From the NCBI RefSeq assembly GCF_003473485.1, contig NC_053045.1, positions 37,546,494-37,610,493 of the forward strand: a stretch of 64,000 nt of DNA, read 5' to 3'. The stretch is from Medicago truncatula. Its lineage: Eukaryota; Streptophyta; Magnoliopsida; Fabales; Fabaceae. The position numbers and the translations under genes are program-made. Within the stretch, counting starts at the first letter, position 1. Each line of letters opens with the position of its first letter. A model generated the notes under the pieces. The model was not told the origin of the DNA. It saw nothing but the letters and a program-made list of their open reading frames with translations, and did no database searches. Below, piece after piece: positions 24,201-35,289 of this stretch.

Positions 24201-25311
24201 AAACCCTGTTAAATATTAAGTTATTATACTTCTTTCTCCGAATGAAAATGAAATATTATAAGGGGGGCACTAGTTAAGGAAACAAAAAAGGTAAGAATTG
24301 CATTGAAAACAACATTTTCTACACTTTTGAGTATTTGATTGATCACACAAGTTCCAAAAAATTCGTACGATACTTGTTTCCTTAACTAGTGCCCCGGGTG
24401 CACTAGTTAGCATTTTCCGTATATTATAATTATGCTTCATTAACATCTGACATGAACTCTTACTCTATTATTAGTGGTCCCTGCTTGATATAATTGGGGT
24501 TTCATACGTTATGAATTGTTTTCCTGTTTGGTTTTTATTATGCATAACTAAGCTTTGGAAAGAGCTTGTGCTCTAAACCTTAAAATATTCAACCTTATAT
24601 ATATATATATATATATAGATTATATTAGTAGGAGTAAGATGTTTTTGGCTATATGTAACTACGTTCCTTTTTGTTTTGAGATGATTGTAGTTGTGTAGAT
24701 CAATGTTCAGTGAGCTTTATTGTGATTATGATGCGGTACCTGCAATTATGTTCCATCTGTATCATTATAAAGATTGCAACTTTGCAAGGACTTACATGAC
24801 ACTTTAAATTGATAACAGTGGTTTCAAGAGTCTAACAGAGAGTAATTTATATGAAAATTTTCATAGCTGATTCAGACGTATTGTGAATTTGCACTGTTAC
24901 AATTTTACGAAGCATTATTATAGTTTCGACATGATACTGTAATATAGATGCATAGTTTGTATCCACTAGTTTTAATATTTTAAGCAGGCAATATTATTTT
25001 CAACCCATCAACAAAGTTATATAAATAGCCTGCCCAAATCATAATTTTCGAGTTGTAGCTATTGGATTTTGGTTCTGTCGTGAAATGATATAGTTAAGGA
25101 TTGCGATGCTTTCTGTTGCTTATTATTTTTGGCTCATTGGCATGTGGCACTTTGTTGTTGTTGGTACTTCTCTCTGCACCTTTCTCAACGTTGTTAATGT
25201 TGTATTGCAGACTCTCGTGAATCAGAGACTTTTCGGCCATTGGACATGCACCACGGAATGGAAGTTCGCCTTGGTCTTTCTAAGGGACCAGTGTACCCAA
25301 GTATTATATAA
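21291..25311 (+). CDS. UMP1: proteasome maturation factor UMP1/POMP
   Basis: An assembly chaperone that binds half-20S proteasomes, allows beta-subunit maturation and is degraded as the first substrate. Four exons, 21291-21419, 21709-21809, 23925-24022 and 25211-25311, all with GT/AG borders, giving 142 residues against 141 in Arabidopsis. Hallmarks in order: IGGVHTDVLRFGLPGVKS, AHPLESS, DRQILSRFQRPPG, IPSSMLGLE, FGFEDYLN, LDMHHGMEVRLGLSKGPVYP. No lesion is visible. Intron 2 (2.1 kb) holds a degenerate duplicate of the end of exon 2, a hAT-like element and a Tourist-like MITE. Intron 3 holds hairpin-ended element copy D and a short TA run. Identification is from family knowledge and is very secure. 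Confidence 0.95.
22082..22135 (+). pseudogene. degenerate duplicate of the end of UMP1 exon 2
   Basis: TGGAGCTGTTTTTCTACTGA...GAGCTTGACAGGCC copies exon 2 at 21757-21809. It has a frameshift/stop (CTGAATGAGG) and has lost the donor (CTCAGTACGAG instead of CTAGGTACGGG). The intron sequence after it is also duplicated, so it is one end of a tandem duplication of about 330 bp. It is not expected to be spliced in. Confidence 0.8.
22293..23650. mobile_element. hAT-like element in UMP1 intron 2, 8-bp target duplication
   Basis: Left end TAGGGGTGGACAACC, right end GCTTGTCCACCCCTA. The flanking 8-mers GTAGAAAT at 22285-22292 and 23651-23658 are identical. The right terminus is present twice: a first copy ends at 23615, then GTAGAACCGG, then the second copy, which suggests a slipped or repeated end. 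It has no transposase. A Tourist-like MITE sits inside at 22568-22901. Confidence 0.8.
22568..22901. mobile_element. Tourist-like MITE, copy 1
   Basis: Left end GGGTGTGTTTGGTTTGC, right end GCAAATCAAACGCACAC. The whole 334 bp is homologous to 45851-46171 (shared GTGGGACAAAAAGTTGTGCT, CCAGTTTGTCCTGTACC, AAATCAAACACTGGACAACT). The TIR style is PIF/Harbinger (Tourist). The expected 3-bp target duplication is not clear. Confidence 0.75.
24262..24411. mobile_element. hairpin-ended small element, copy D (left end truncated)
   Basis: The left end keeps only GGGGGGCACTAGTTAAGG, the inner arm of the terminal hairpin. The right end CCTTAACTAGTGCCCCGGGTGCACTAGTTAGC is a complete hairpin. It lies in UMP1 intron 3. 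Confidence 0.65.
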
Positions 25312-27096
25312 TCACATTTTGATGTTATTCTAGTACTAAGAGACGAGTGTTTTATTGAAGCTTCTTGTTCATTAGAATTAAAGGGTCCAAGGACCTTGCA
25401 TATTTAATTGCACACTTGTGTTTGCCTATGTTTCGGATGCTATAAATCTTGCATATTTTAGGCATTTGAATTGAATTTATACGTCTAGCATGTCTTTCAA
25501 GCGTATTTGATTGTGAGGTCAAATCCTTAATCCATTCGTTGGGAAAAAAAAATTCCACAGCAAGCACTAATCATTTTTTAACGTATAAGTAGATGCGGTG
25601 ATCATTCAAATTTAAATATGTATTTGATTGATTTTGAGATTGAAGATTCCATTTGGAAGGTTCATATAATCAATTGTTAGCACTTGTCTCAAAGCATCAG
25701 CAGTGAGTAGGTTGTGCATCTCAGGAGGTCTCTCAAAAATCTTCATCTTGGTTTCATTGATGCTCCAAGAGTCTGCACTGATATATGAGCTTTGCAAGGA
25801 AATTTCCAATCCCTAGAGTAGAGATTCTTTATATTTTGAATGGTTATTGTATGAAGGTGCTAAAGATATGTACCGGTATTCAAAAATTGAATAACCATTC
25901 AGGAATTGGAGTAACTAATTAGACTTCTATGTCCCGTATGCCAGGGTAGCTCTAAGCCTTTAAAAGCTAGAAACTCACCATTGAGGCAGTTTGATAAACC
26001 AATGTTGCCTCGCCTGCAACCGCAATCCATTGGCCTTCTGAGGTTCTGATTAAGCCACCAAAACTAGGTCAACCGTTCTTTCCAAAACTATTGTCATTTG
26101 TGCTAAGGAGCCAAGGACATTGTACAAAGGAGTTTGTTGGTTTGCAAAGATTCCTCACTTTCCAAATCCATCAACCTGCTAGTAAAGTAGAATTGCGCAT
26201 ATTCATAGCTCCATCTTTAACCATGTATGGATATCCATTTCTGCAAAGTCGTGAAATCAAAGTATGAACCCCATGGAGTGAGATATATCACATTCTTGTA
26301 GGCAACACAGCAAGGATACGACATATGTGGGTGTTAAGTTTATTTGGATTCATCTATCAACCCCTGATATATCTTCAGTCTCTTGTTCTAGAACATGCAA
26401 ATATGAGAAACTTACAAGTCAAATAAAGGTAGAAAAAGATGTAAATTGAAAGGTGATATTGTCTTTGTTAAAAGAAGATATTAAAGAAAGCTTATAATGA
26501 ATCCTTACACGTTATTGGTAAAATCTATATTTGAAATTTGCCTTACAAATCGAAAGCATATTAAAATAATTCGATTTTTTTTTGGTACATAAATAATTCG
26601 AAAAGATGATGGAGTATGATGAACTTTGATATAGATTAAGAATGTAATTGTGTTTGTAGTCTTCAAGTAAAAGGCAAGCTCTATCAATACATACTCTTTG
26701 ATGGTAAATTTTATTTTAACACGAAAGGTCCCCATGGAAAAAGATGGCCATAAGCAACAATACAAATTAAAGTATAAAGAAAAAAAAAATCAACATAGCA
26801 ATGAAATTGCTTTTCTTACGCCCACTCTACTTGTTAGATAATAATTATATATTTTCCTTAATTGTGTTACGTGTGATTTATGAGCACTTCTATGCTTTAA
26901 CGTCTCTATCTGTTAGTTACTCGGCAAAACTTACATGGATTCTTTGACAAGTTATGTCTAAAACTTTGCCCTTTCTTCTAGGTTTTTTGGATTTGGTTGT
27001 GTTGTTTGTTAAAACTAATCCCACTAATATTTTATTTGTCTTTCATAAATGAAAACTTCCATTTTTATTGGATACCGAGACAATCTTAATTTTTAA

Positions 27097-27099
<3 letters not shown>
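25312..27099. other. UMP1 3' flank and intergenic region
   Basis: The proximal 100-200 bases are probably the UMP1 3' UTR. The remainder is AT-rich with no intact gene. A possible RNase H remnant is listed separately. Nothing else is recognisable. Confidence 0.45.
25960..26180 (-). pseudogene. possible RNase H (RVT_3) remnant
   Basis: On the minus strand the sequence reads NDNSFGKNG-stop-PSFGGLIRTSEGQWIAVA. This resembles the first beta strands of LINE-type plant RNase H domains, where the pattern is DGS-F-GNPG-xGGLIRNS-G-W. Stops occur on both sides. The match is short, so the call is tentative. Confidence 0.35.

Positions 27100-27165
<66 letters not shown>
27100..27165. repeat. (TA)n microsatellite, about 33 units
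   Basis: An uninterrupted TA run of about 66 bases, the longest microsatellite in the window and a likely polymorphic site. Confidence 0.95.
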
Positions 27166-27167
<2 letters not shown>

Positions 27168-27249
27168 CATGACATTAAATAATTGAATGATGATTACATA
27201 TTTAACCAAGCTTCATGAGTATCTATGTTCATCTTATATTAAACATTTT

Positions 27250-27440
27250 TATAAGAGCGTTTAGATGAGATGACACGAGTTTTTTTTAACTTAACAAAGG
27301 TCTTGAGTTCAAATTCAGTCTTGGGCATGCAACAACGTTAAAACTCTTAGAGAGAGTTTACTGTCCACTTGGCTCCCACAAGGCTCTGAGGGTTAGTCTC
27401 TGCATTAGAGGATACCTAGTTTACACCAACAAAAAAACCT
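27250..27440 (+). repeat. SINE-like repeat
   Basis: Contains a B-box-like GGTCTTGAGTTCAAATTC and a tail region GGGTTAGTCTCTGCATTAGA followed by CACCAACAAAAAAACC. No good A box is seen. It is a tentative SINE of a different family from the others. Confidence 0.35.
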
Positions 27441-30101
27441 TTTCATTTTAGTGAACACAATGATACACTTGAAATTTGGTTGAGTATATTTTAATTATCC
27501 AATTATTCAATGACATGTCATATTTTTATATTAATTTATTTGTTAAAATATGTTATTGGTCCCTGCAAATATGACCAATTTGGATTTTGGTCCTTGTAAT
27601 TTTTTTTTTGATACGTCCTTACAAAAAATTATGTCTTTTAAAATGTTTCTGGACCCACTTTAGAGATGATTTGACAAATTGGCGCCTACATGACAGTTGT
27701 TGACTGTGCAATTTTGTATAACATTTCTCATTTTTAAAAACATTTTAAAATTCTAAAAATTGGAAATACAATTAAAAAAATTAAGTAAATTTAAAAAAAT
27801 TGTTTTTCGAAAATTCTCAACATCACATTGATGTAAAATCACATCACAATGACAATGATATAAAAGACAAACTTTGACATGTATAAAAGAAGACAGTTTT
27901 TTTTTTTTTTTTTTACAAAAGACAAACATTCACACCTGCAATATTACCAGTTTTGTAAATATTGTTTCACTCTTTTTGGTTGAGTAAAACATGTAGTCAT
28001 CCTAGTCCTAGTTTAATTGTTAAAACCCGATGACAACGTGCAACTTAACACTATTATTGAAATTGTCACTTAGACCTTACAGATTTTTTTGTTTAGGGGT
28101 TAGACCTTGCATTTTTTTTTTTGGGAAAACCTTACATATTTTATAAAGTAGTTTATATGTTATAACATGAATGTATCTTTTTTTTTTTTGTCAAAAAAAA
28201 AAGAATGTTTTTTTTTATGAGAGGTGGTATATTCTGAATGTTTTACTATTTCAAAAAAATCGTGAAAATAAAAGCTTACCATATTTTCAAAAAGTCGTGA
28301 AAATAAAAGCATACCATATTTGCTTTGTAAAAAAAAAATCCCAATGAAATTCTTTTTTGGGTAGAATGATAAAAAAGGAAAATAATAAAACAAAACCACT
28401 ATGAACGAATTAGTAGTACGATGGTGGAAACGTATATCATGATAACTCAAAAATTATTTACTCTTGTTTTTTTTTTTTTTTTTGAAGTTATTCTCCATGC
28501 TAAAAAACGAGTTGCCAGGCCGTATGCAAATTTATAATAATGTGTTTTTTTTAAGAATGTGTTTATTTTTTTGTGTGTTTTATTTATTTTAAAAAAATCT
28601 TATGTTTTTGTCTGTTGTGACTTGTGAGAGACCAAATTTCACCAATGATTTAAAAATTGTAATTATGTAGATTACGTATATTTACAAATTTTACATCAAT
28701 CAATCTTTTTATTGTACATCAAAATTACAACGTATGCACTTTTAAAATATATAAAAATAGGAATCACTCAATTATTTTATACCAAAAAAAGAAAAGAATC
28801 ATTCAATTCTTAATTGGTTATTGTTGAAATCTTGATTATAAACAAATTTTAAAATTGATGGTATAACATTAAAGTAATATTCATTTTCAAAAAAAAAATG
28901 AAAGTTCCTCTCTTTATTTTAAGGCGTTTAATATTCTCTTTTTTAAGATTGTAATTTTATAATTTAAATTATCTTAAACATAAAATGTCTATTTTTTTAT
29001 TACTCAATTTGATCTTTTTATAAAAGACAAATAATTTTATTTTTTTTAAGCAAAAGAAGGGATGCAGAGCGATCTCCTGCTGCAGAACCCTAATCATATA
29101 TAATAAGAAAGAAGTACAAAAAGTGAGGGGGGACAAAACCAAAACCCTCAAGAAAATTAAAAGCTAACAGGAAAAACAAAAACAAGAGATAAAAGACCCG
29201 CAAAAGAGCTAGTGAGGCGAACGGCTAGAGGTACCCACCTTGAAACCTTTGCATGCTTCAGACTGTTGCTTCTTGCTTTTCTTATTTCTTGGAACCACAA
29301 GTTGAAATGATTGGCCAGTGTCTCTTGCTATTGCTAAATCAACAGTTGATGTATTTCGTCTATATTATAAACTAAATACAACAAATTTTATTTTGTTGAA
29401 GCATTTGCCTTTTATATATAAAAAAAGTTTAAAAGGCGAGTTATCATTCTCAAAAAAAAAATTATTCACACATAAGAACTAAATATCAAACTTTTAACCA
29501 CTTATTTATATATATAAATGTTTGTAGGTAAGATATTGTTGGAATTTGTGTCAATGAATATTTTTAAAATATCAAATTTTATAATTTTTTTTATCATAAA
29601 TAACTAAAGATGTTAATTATCAAAATTGTGTTTTTTTTTTTGACAAGAATTATAAAAATTGTGTTAAATAGTTGATTATGATATGTATTTAATTTATTGA
29701 ATAATAATAATGTATCTAATCTATAATATAATCTAAATATATAAAGAAGAATTGTTAAGTAGGATATATGAGTTGGAACCTCAACCTCCTTTATTATAAT
29801 AGTGACGAGATGTGCTCGTAAACTTAATTCAATTAAAATGGACAATTCATAATATATTTAAGGTAAAAAAAAATAGTGATGAAATGTAAAATTGATGATC
29901 TTGATATCCAAAATGCATGAATGCTTGGATTCTCGACTGGTGGAATCCGTATCCGTAACTCAATTAAACTCATTTAAAAAAGTAGTTGTCTTTTGACATA
30001 GAACTATGCATGCATTTATTGCAGTATTGTTTTTATTCAGAGAACAAGCATTATTATTTTATTAACTAATTAATATTAAAGATCTTTTTGGCCAATTTGA
30101 G
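27441..30101. other. intergenic, AT-rich
   Basis: No gene is visible on either strand. About 27550-27720 resembles the 'TTGGTCCCTGCAAA' low-coding TIR repeats. About 29040-29330 is a GC-richer island that looks like a retroelement 3' end on the minus strand, but it carries no recognisable protein. Long T runs occur at 27897-27914 and 28463-28482. Confidence 0.4.
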
Positions 30102-30219
30102 GTATAATCACATTCCATTGCCACCGTTCACCAACTTTTATTCTTCACAAACACACACACACACAGTTACTGAAAAAGACACACAAAACAAAAACACACT
30201 GAGAAACAGAGAAGAGAAA

Positions 30220-32077
30220 ATGGAGAGAAAGGTTATGATAGTGTGCTGTATTGTTGGCTTCTTGGGACTCTTGTCTGCTGCTACTAGCTTTGCTGCAGAA
30301 GCAACAAGGATTAAGGTTTCTGTCTTTTTTTTCTTTCTTTTTTCCTTACCTTGGTTTCCTCGAAAACCCATCAAGTAAAGCTTCAATCTTTTGCTATGTT
30401 TCTGTGGTTTATTCATCACTGAATGTTAGCTATAGTAATGGGTACTCTTAAATTTTCAATTTTCTCATATTTTTCTTCTTCAGTCATTTGCTATTCTTTT
30501 TTTTATTTATAATTGAGAAATTACATTGGTCTCGCACTTCTTCTTGAGGTTAATTTCACTGTTTATCTCGAAGATTTTGATTTACATAGTGTGTAGTACA
30601 TTCTATGTGCTGTTCATTAAGCTTTCCCTTTTACTTGTTGATTGTTGTCTTTGATCTTGAGTGAATTGTTCAATGTCCTTTTCTTTTTCTCAATTTTGGA
30701 ATAGATAGGGTTTGATATTAGAACATGATGTTGGAGACTATTTGGATTTACTTATTTGAGCTTATTTGCTAGTATAAGCATTTGTGAGCCTCTTTGGGAG
30801 AGCGTATAGAAACAACAACTGTTTTCAGCTTATTTTCATAAGTTCTCTAGGATAGCATATGAAAACAGATTATAGCTTGCATGAAAATGGTTTGACGGTA
30901 TTTGATCTTTTATTGTAGAAATAGCTTATACATAAACACGTATATGATGACCGCTTATCTTATAAGTGATTAATTTATCCAAACAGGACATTAGTTGTAA
31001 AGATTTTTACATCCATCTTTTGGAGGGAGAGAAAGGAAAAGGAAATAATAAGTGATGCCAATATGTCGCTCACGTTAATCTTATGCTGATAAATACTTTT
31101 TCTTTTGAAGGAATGCTGATAAGTACTTAATAGTATATCATTCCAATTTCCATTATATTGTTCAAAATCTCTTGAAGGCTTGGTACCTTCTGTTCTTTGT
31201 TTAGTTTATTTTGCGTTTTAACATTTTACGTTCTTATGTGTCAACATTCACCGTGAATGAAAGCTGATATAATAACTATTGCTATTATTACTATGTAACT
31301 TCTTCAGGGTTATCAAATTCAGTTTATCAATCCAAATCAGTGCATATATCCTCGGAGTCCAGCTCTACCTCTTGGTTTAACTGCGGCACTGTCTCTTATG
31401 ATATCTCAAATTGTCATAAATGTTTCAACTGGGTGCATTTGTTGCAGAAAAAGTTCACGGATCCCTGATTCCAATTGGACGGTGGCACTGGCCTGCTTTG
31501 TTTTATCCTGGTAATTTTCACTTTGTACCTTTTATTTGTTATAGTCCTCCTATTTGACTAAGCTGGTAGAGTCAATCAGATTATCTAGTGAAGTATAATA
31601 GCTTTTATTCTTTGATTATTATATGTACATTTGCTTTTGGTTGCAGCAACTAGAAGCATAACAATGTTCATGTTACAGTCTTGGTCATTTTATTAAAAAT
31701 CTATACTGATGAGGTTTACATGTAATCTCTATTCAAATAGGTTCACATATGTAATCGCATTTCTCCTGTTGCTAACCGGTGCTGCCCTGAACGATCAGCG
31801 CGGTGAAGAGAGTGTATACTTCGGCACCTACTACTGTTATGTTGTCAAACCTGGAGTGTTTGCTGGTGGTGCAATTTTATCTCTTGCAAGTGTTGTATTT
31901 GGAATTGTCTATTACATTACTTTAATGGAGGGAAAGAACGCTAGAACTCCTTTTGGTGATTCCTCATATCCTAATCAAGGGACCATAGCCATGGGACAAC
32001 CACAGATTCCAACTCAAACTAGTCAAGATCCTGTATTTGTGCATGAAGACACCTACATCCGGCGACAGTTCACATGA
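30220..32077 (+). CDS. DUF1218 family four-TM membrane protein
   Basis: Exons 30220-30315, 31308-31510 and 31741-32077 (GT/AG borders) encode 211 residues. Four hydrophobic segments: residues about 5-28 (cleavable signal or first TM), about 55-78 (LGLTAALSLMISQIVINVS), about 90-118 across the exon 2/3 junction, and about 143-168 (GVFAGGAILSLASVVFGIVY). Family cysteines are visible in NQCIYP, TGCICCRKS, ALACF and TYYCYVV. The C-terminal tail of about 40 residues is hydrophilic. DUF1218 proteins include Arabidopsis MWL-1/-2, which affect wall lignin; the role here is inferred only from family. Intron 1 holds a MITE. An inverted copy of the 3' flank lies about 1 kb downstream. Confidence 0.9.
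30741..30991. mobile_element. MITE in DUF1218 intron 1
   Basis: TTTGGATTTACTTATTTGAGC at the left and TAATTTATCCAAACAGGACA at the right are imperfect inverted repeats of the 'TGTTTGGATAAACAGCTTAT' kind common in plant hAT-like MITEs. The family resembles the one at 45141-45326. The exact ends are uncertain. Confidence 0.45.
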
Positions 32078-32147
32078 TTGATGAACAACTGTCTGTCCTT
32101 AAGCTCGGCTGTATTACTCAGTTTCCAAAACTTGAATTTGGCATAGT

Positions 32148-32460
32148 GAAGTTTGGAGATTGCTTTAGTCAAAACCTGGTTTATGTGTGTAGTGTTTTTT
32201 TAGTTGTGTACATGTATCACCAAAAATTGGTTTGCGAGATTATGAATTTTATCGTGTTTATAATTGGGCAATCCATATAACTAAGTTTTAAATCATAATC
32301 ATGTTGCAATCTTTTATATTGCAGAAAATTGCGGTCAAATGCCGCTCATATGATCTCACTTGTGGTCATGTTGCAGTCGCAGCGACATGAAATTCCTTGA
32401 TTTTGGAACCTAAGTTGTGGTTTATGACCTTTTTAAACATAGTTGTGAGATTTGTTTGCT
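32148..32460 (+). repeat. left arm of an inverted repeat (DUF1218 3' flank)
   Basis: Starts GAAGTTTGGAGATTGCTTTA within the DUF1218 3' UTR and is matched in inverted orientation by 33495-33782 over about 300 bp, with substitutions and small indels (for example TCATGTTGCAATCTTTTATA versus its partner TCATGTTGCGATCTTTTATA). Confidence 0.8.
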
Positions 32461-33494
32461 CCTTACCTTTCACCATAAAAAATTGAACATTCACATTTCA
32501 CACATTGTAGTGCATGGTAATTTTTCTATTAAACTGTTAAGTGTTTTAAAAAAATAAAAAACTATTAAGTCCACATCATAGCTGTGTCTTGGTAGAAATC
32601 AATGGAGCATATGTATTTCGTGCCTTTTCTTAAAGTGGAATGTAATTGAGTTAAATACTTAAATTTTGCTTTCACGAAATACATACAACCTTGGTAGTCT
32701 ATTAAACTATTATGTTACAACTTACAATAGAGTAGGGGAAGAAAAAAAAGGTTCGGCCATACATGACTTTTCTCGCAACTTTAAGATATAAATAAGCAAA
32801 AGAAATCTGATAAACACATCCCAAAAGAAGTTGTCAAAATACCATTTCAACAAACAACAAATTTTTACCTATCAAAGCAAATTTAAATTCAAAACGATTC
32901 TATTTATCGACAATTGCTCCTTAGGCACCGTGAGAATCGTGTGAATGGACAATTCACTAATAACAAGTGCTTAGGAAGGACTATTTGTTTTCTACATTAC
33001 ATTGTTCATAAAAATTGTGCTAGAAACAAACATTCTATAATTTTCTTCAGCCAAGCATTTTCTTCTGCCATATATATGATTTTCTTTTCAGCAGCAGCAA
33101 CTCTATGCTGCATATCTGCCACTTCCTTTAACACATCATCAGAGACTAGTGAACTATGAAGCAATGACATAGACACGAACATCGAACACAACACTAACGG
33201 GAAAAAACTAAGGAACATATGAGGCAGGCAGATTTTTGCTTTCTGACAACTCTAATTGCAAATCAACTATTGTAAGGATGGGAAGAGTTTTATAGAAAAT
33301 AAATGAAACCATTAACTTCAAACACAATAAAAGAGAAATCATAAAGTATGAAATGAAAAACTCAGCACTGTGCCACTCTCCAAAAAACCTATTTGATATG
33401 CTTTTCTTACCACTATTCCATTGTGTCTTTAAATAATTAAATACATCGCTAATATTTCAGAGATAGTTCCATATATAATGAAGGAAAAAGCTTA
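32461..33494. other. spacer between inverted arms
   Basis: No convincing gene. A minus-strand frame at 33006-33218 has a hydrophobic start and a coiled-coil-like stretch (EVADMQHRVAAAEKKIIYMAEEN). It could be one exon of an unrecognised small protein, but I cannot support it. Confidence 0.35.
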
Positions 33495-33782
33495 GATGAA
33501 TCTCGCATGCAAGGTTTTCAAAAAAGGGATACACAACCACAGTTTAGGTTGCAAAATGAAGGAATTTCGTGTCTGAGACTGCAACATGACCACAATTGAG
33601 ATTATATCAGCGGCACTTGAGCTCAATTGTACACAATATAAAAGATCGCAACATGAATTTGATTTACAACTTAGTTATATGGGTTGTCCAATTATAAACA
33701 CAATTAAATACACAACTAATAAAACACTGCATCCTAGGAATACACATGAACCAGGTTTTTACTAAAGCAATCTCCAAACTTC
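33495..33782 (-). repeat. right arm of an inverted repeat (copy of DUF1218 3' flank)
   Basis: The reverse complement of the region just downstream of the DUF1218 stop. It begins in the equivalent of the 3' UTR and lies only about 75 bases from the end of the resistance-gene remnant. Confidence 0.8.
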
Positions 33783-33857
33783 AAATTGTACGAAAGTATA
33801 GGCATACTTTATTTTTCTTTATCGAAGTTGGATAGTGCATGATTTCTAGCTCCTTGA

Positions 33858-34638
33858 TCATCCATAAGTTTCTACAAAGGGTACTTGCTTGAAGATCCAA
33901 TACTCTTTTCCTTTGACGGGAGCAATGCTCTGCATGAATTTCACACTCATACTCTCAACACGGAGAACTTGAAGCTTCTGTAAGTGTTGAATGCAAGTTG
34001 GTAACATCTTGAGTTCAGGGATGACAAATAGTTTGAGCTTTTTAAGAGAACACACCGCACCTTCGTCAATAAGGATGCAACTCAAGTTATCGAAATTTTG
34101 AAAATGTAACCTTTCAAATTCCTCTTCATAATTACAGTTGGAGACATAGAGGGACAACAGGTTTGGCATGTTTGTAGACATAGATAAACTTCACGTAGAG
34201 TTTGTAGGAATGTCATGCCTCCAAGACCATCCTTCAATTGAATCCAAGACATACTCAAGCCTAGAAAATGGCGCAGCTTTCTAAGCTTGCAAATCTCCTT
34301 CGGCATAGCATAGAACATTGTATATGTTAAATCCAAGGTCTCTAGGTTCTCGAGCATGCAAATGGATTTCAGAAGTGTATAATGTCTAATTTCTGGATGT
34401 GTGCCTCGAAACCTAAAATACTTCAAGTGGCTCAAACTTGGCAAATCTTAAGGAACTTCAAGCAATCCAACATGATTCAAAGCAAGCACCTTCAACCACC
34501 TGTATCTTGTAGGGATTCTCCTTGCAAAGGATTCAAGTAATGTTTTAGGTGGGTGAACAAAAAGTGATCGAACATGTGAGTTTTCAATACCTTCCATTAA
34601 ATATCATCCCAAAAATGTAAGTTCCATACATCGTCAAA
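33858..34638 (-). pseudogene. CC-NBS-LRR resistance pseudogene, 3' half
   Basis: Minus-strand translation starts with the NB-ARC kinase-2 motif FDDVWNLHFWDD (near 34638-34600). It then jumps directly to the LRR linker (NSHVRSLFVHPP) and leucine-rich repeats (LPSLSHLKYFRFRG, LENLETLDLTYTMFYAMPKE, LKKLKLFVIPELKMLP). It finishes with WIFKQVPFVETYG and a stop, like RPM1-type proteins. There is a stop after kinase-2, another in EVP-stop-DLPSL, and a frameshift near 34180 with missing repeats. It is the 3' part of the gene whose 5' part is at 40490-41035. Confidence 0.85.
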
Positions 34639-35289
34639 GAAAAGATGGCAGTGACCCTCGAGCACAAGTTTATATTCCATAACATTATCCAATGTATGAA
34701 ATGAAAACTTTGAACAAGCTTAATCAAGTGTCAAACAGTTAGTTATGAAAATAGCTACTATGTCTATAATAGTGTAACTACATAACTAACTAGAAAACAG
34801 TTAGAAGTCAGTTTACAGTTAACCTTTTTCTCCAACAATTTATATGTTTATCAGCACAAAGTAAGATGCAATTAAGTCAGGCTACTCCAATTTAGCTATA
34901 TCAATGAAGAGATTACCTCACCTAACATGAGAATAGCCCACAAAACCCATCATTTAGTTAAGTTGCTCATTAATTACTCTAACTGCCAAAATTAAATTAA
35001 CACACTTGATGAAGTGTGAGTTAGTAATCGGTTACGGTTAGAGTTACTTGTGAAGCAAGTTTCCAATTCAAACAAGCATACACTGAAGCGCCACTATATA
35101 ATAACGATGGGTATCACAAATCAATCAAATAACATTTCACATTTTGCACACTCAGTTTTGTGAGAAAGAAAAGAAACCTCTCAACATGACTGATTAACCA
35201 AAGAAACCTCAAGATCTTCCATCCAATCCCAAAAATCAACCTCCATCTGATTCACAACAACCACCGTCCGATACACAGCAACCAAAAGG

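Noticed and set aside
25612..25809. Minus-strand frame beginning MEISLQSSYISADSWS
   Set aside because: Amino-acid composition looks plausible, but no domain is recognised and it neighbours a decayed RNase H region; kept out as unsupported.
27100..27165. Matrix attachment or origin-like element
   Set aside because: A plain TA microsatellite explains the sequence.
33006..33218. Minus-strand frame with hydrophobic start and coiled-coil-like stretch
   Set aside because: Only 70 codons, no recognised family and no splice context that I could build. It sits between inverted arms.
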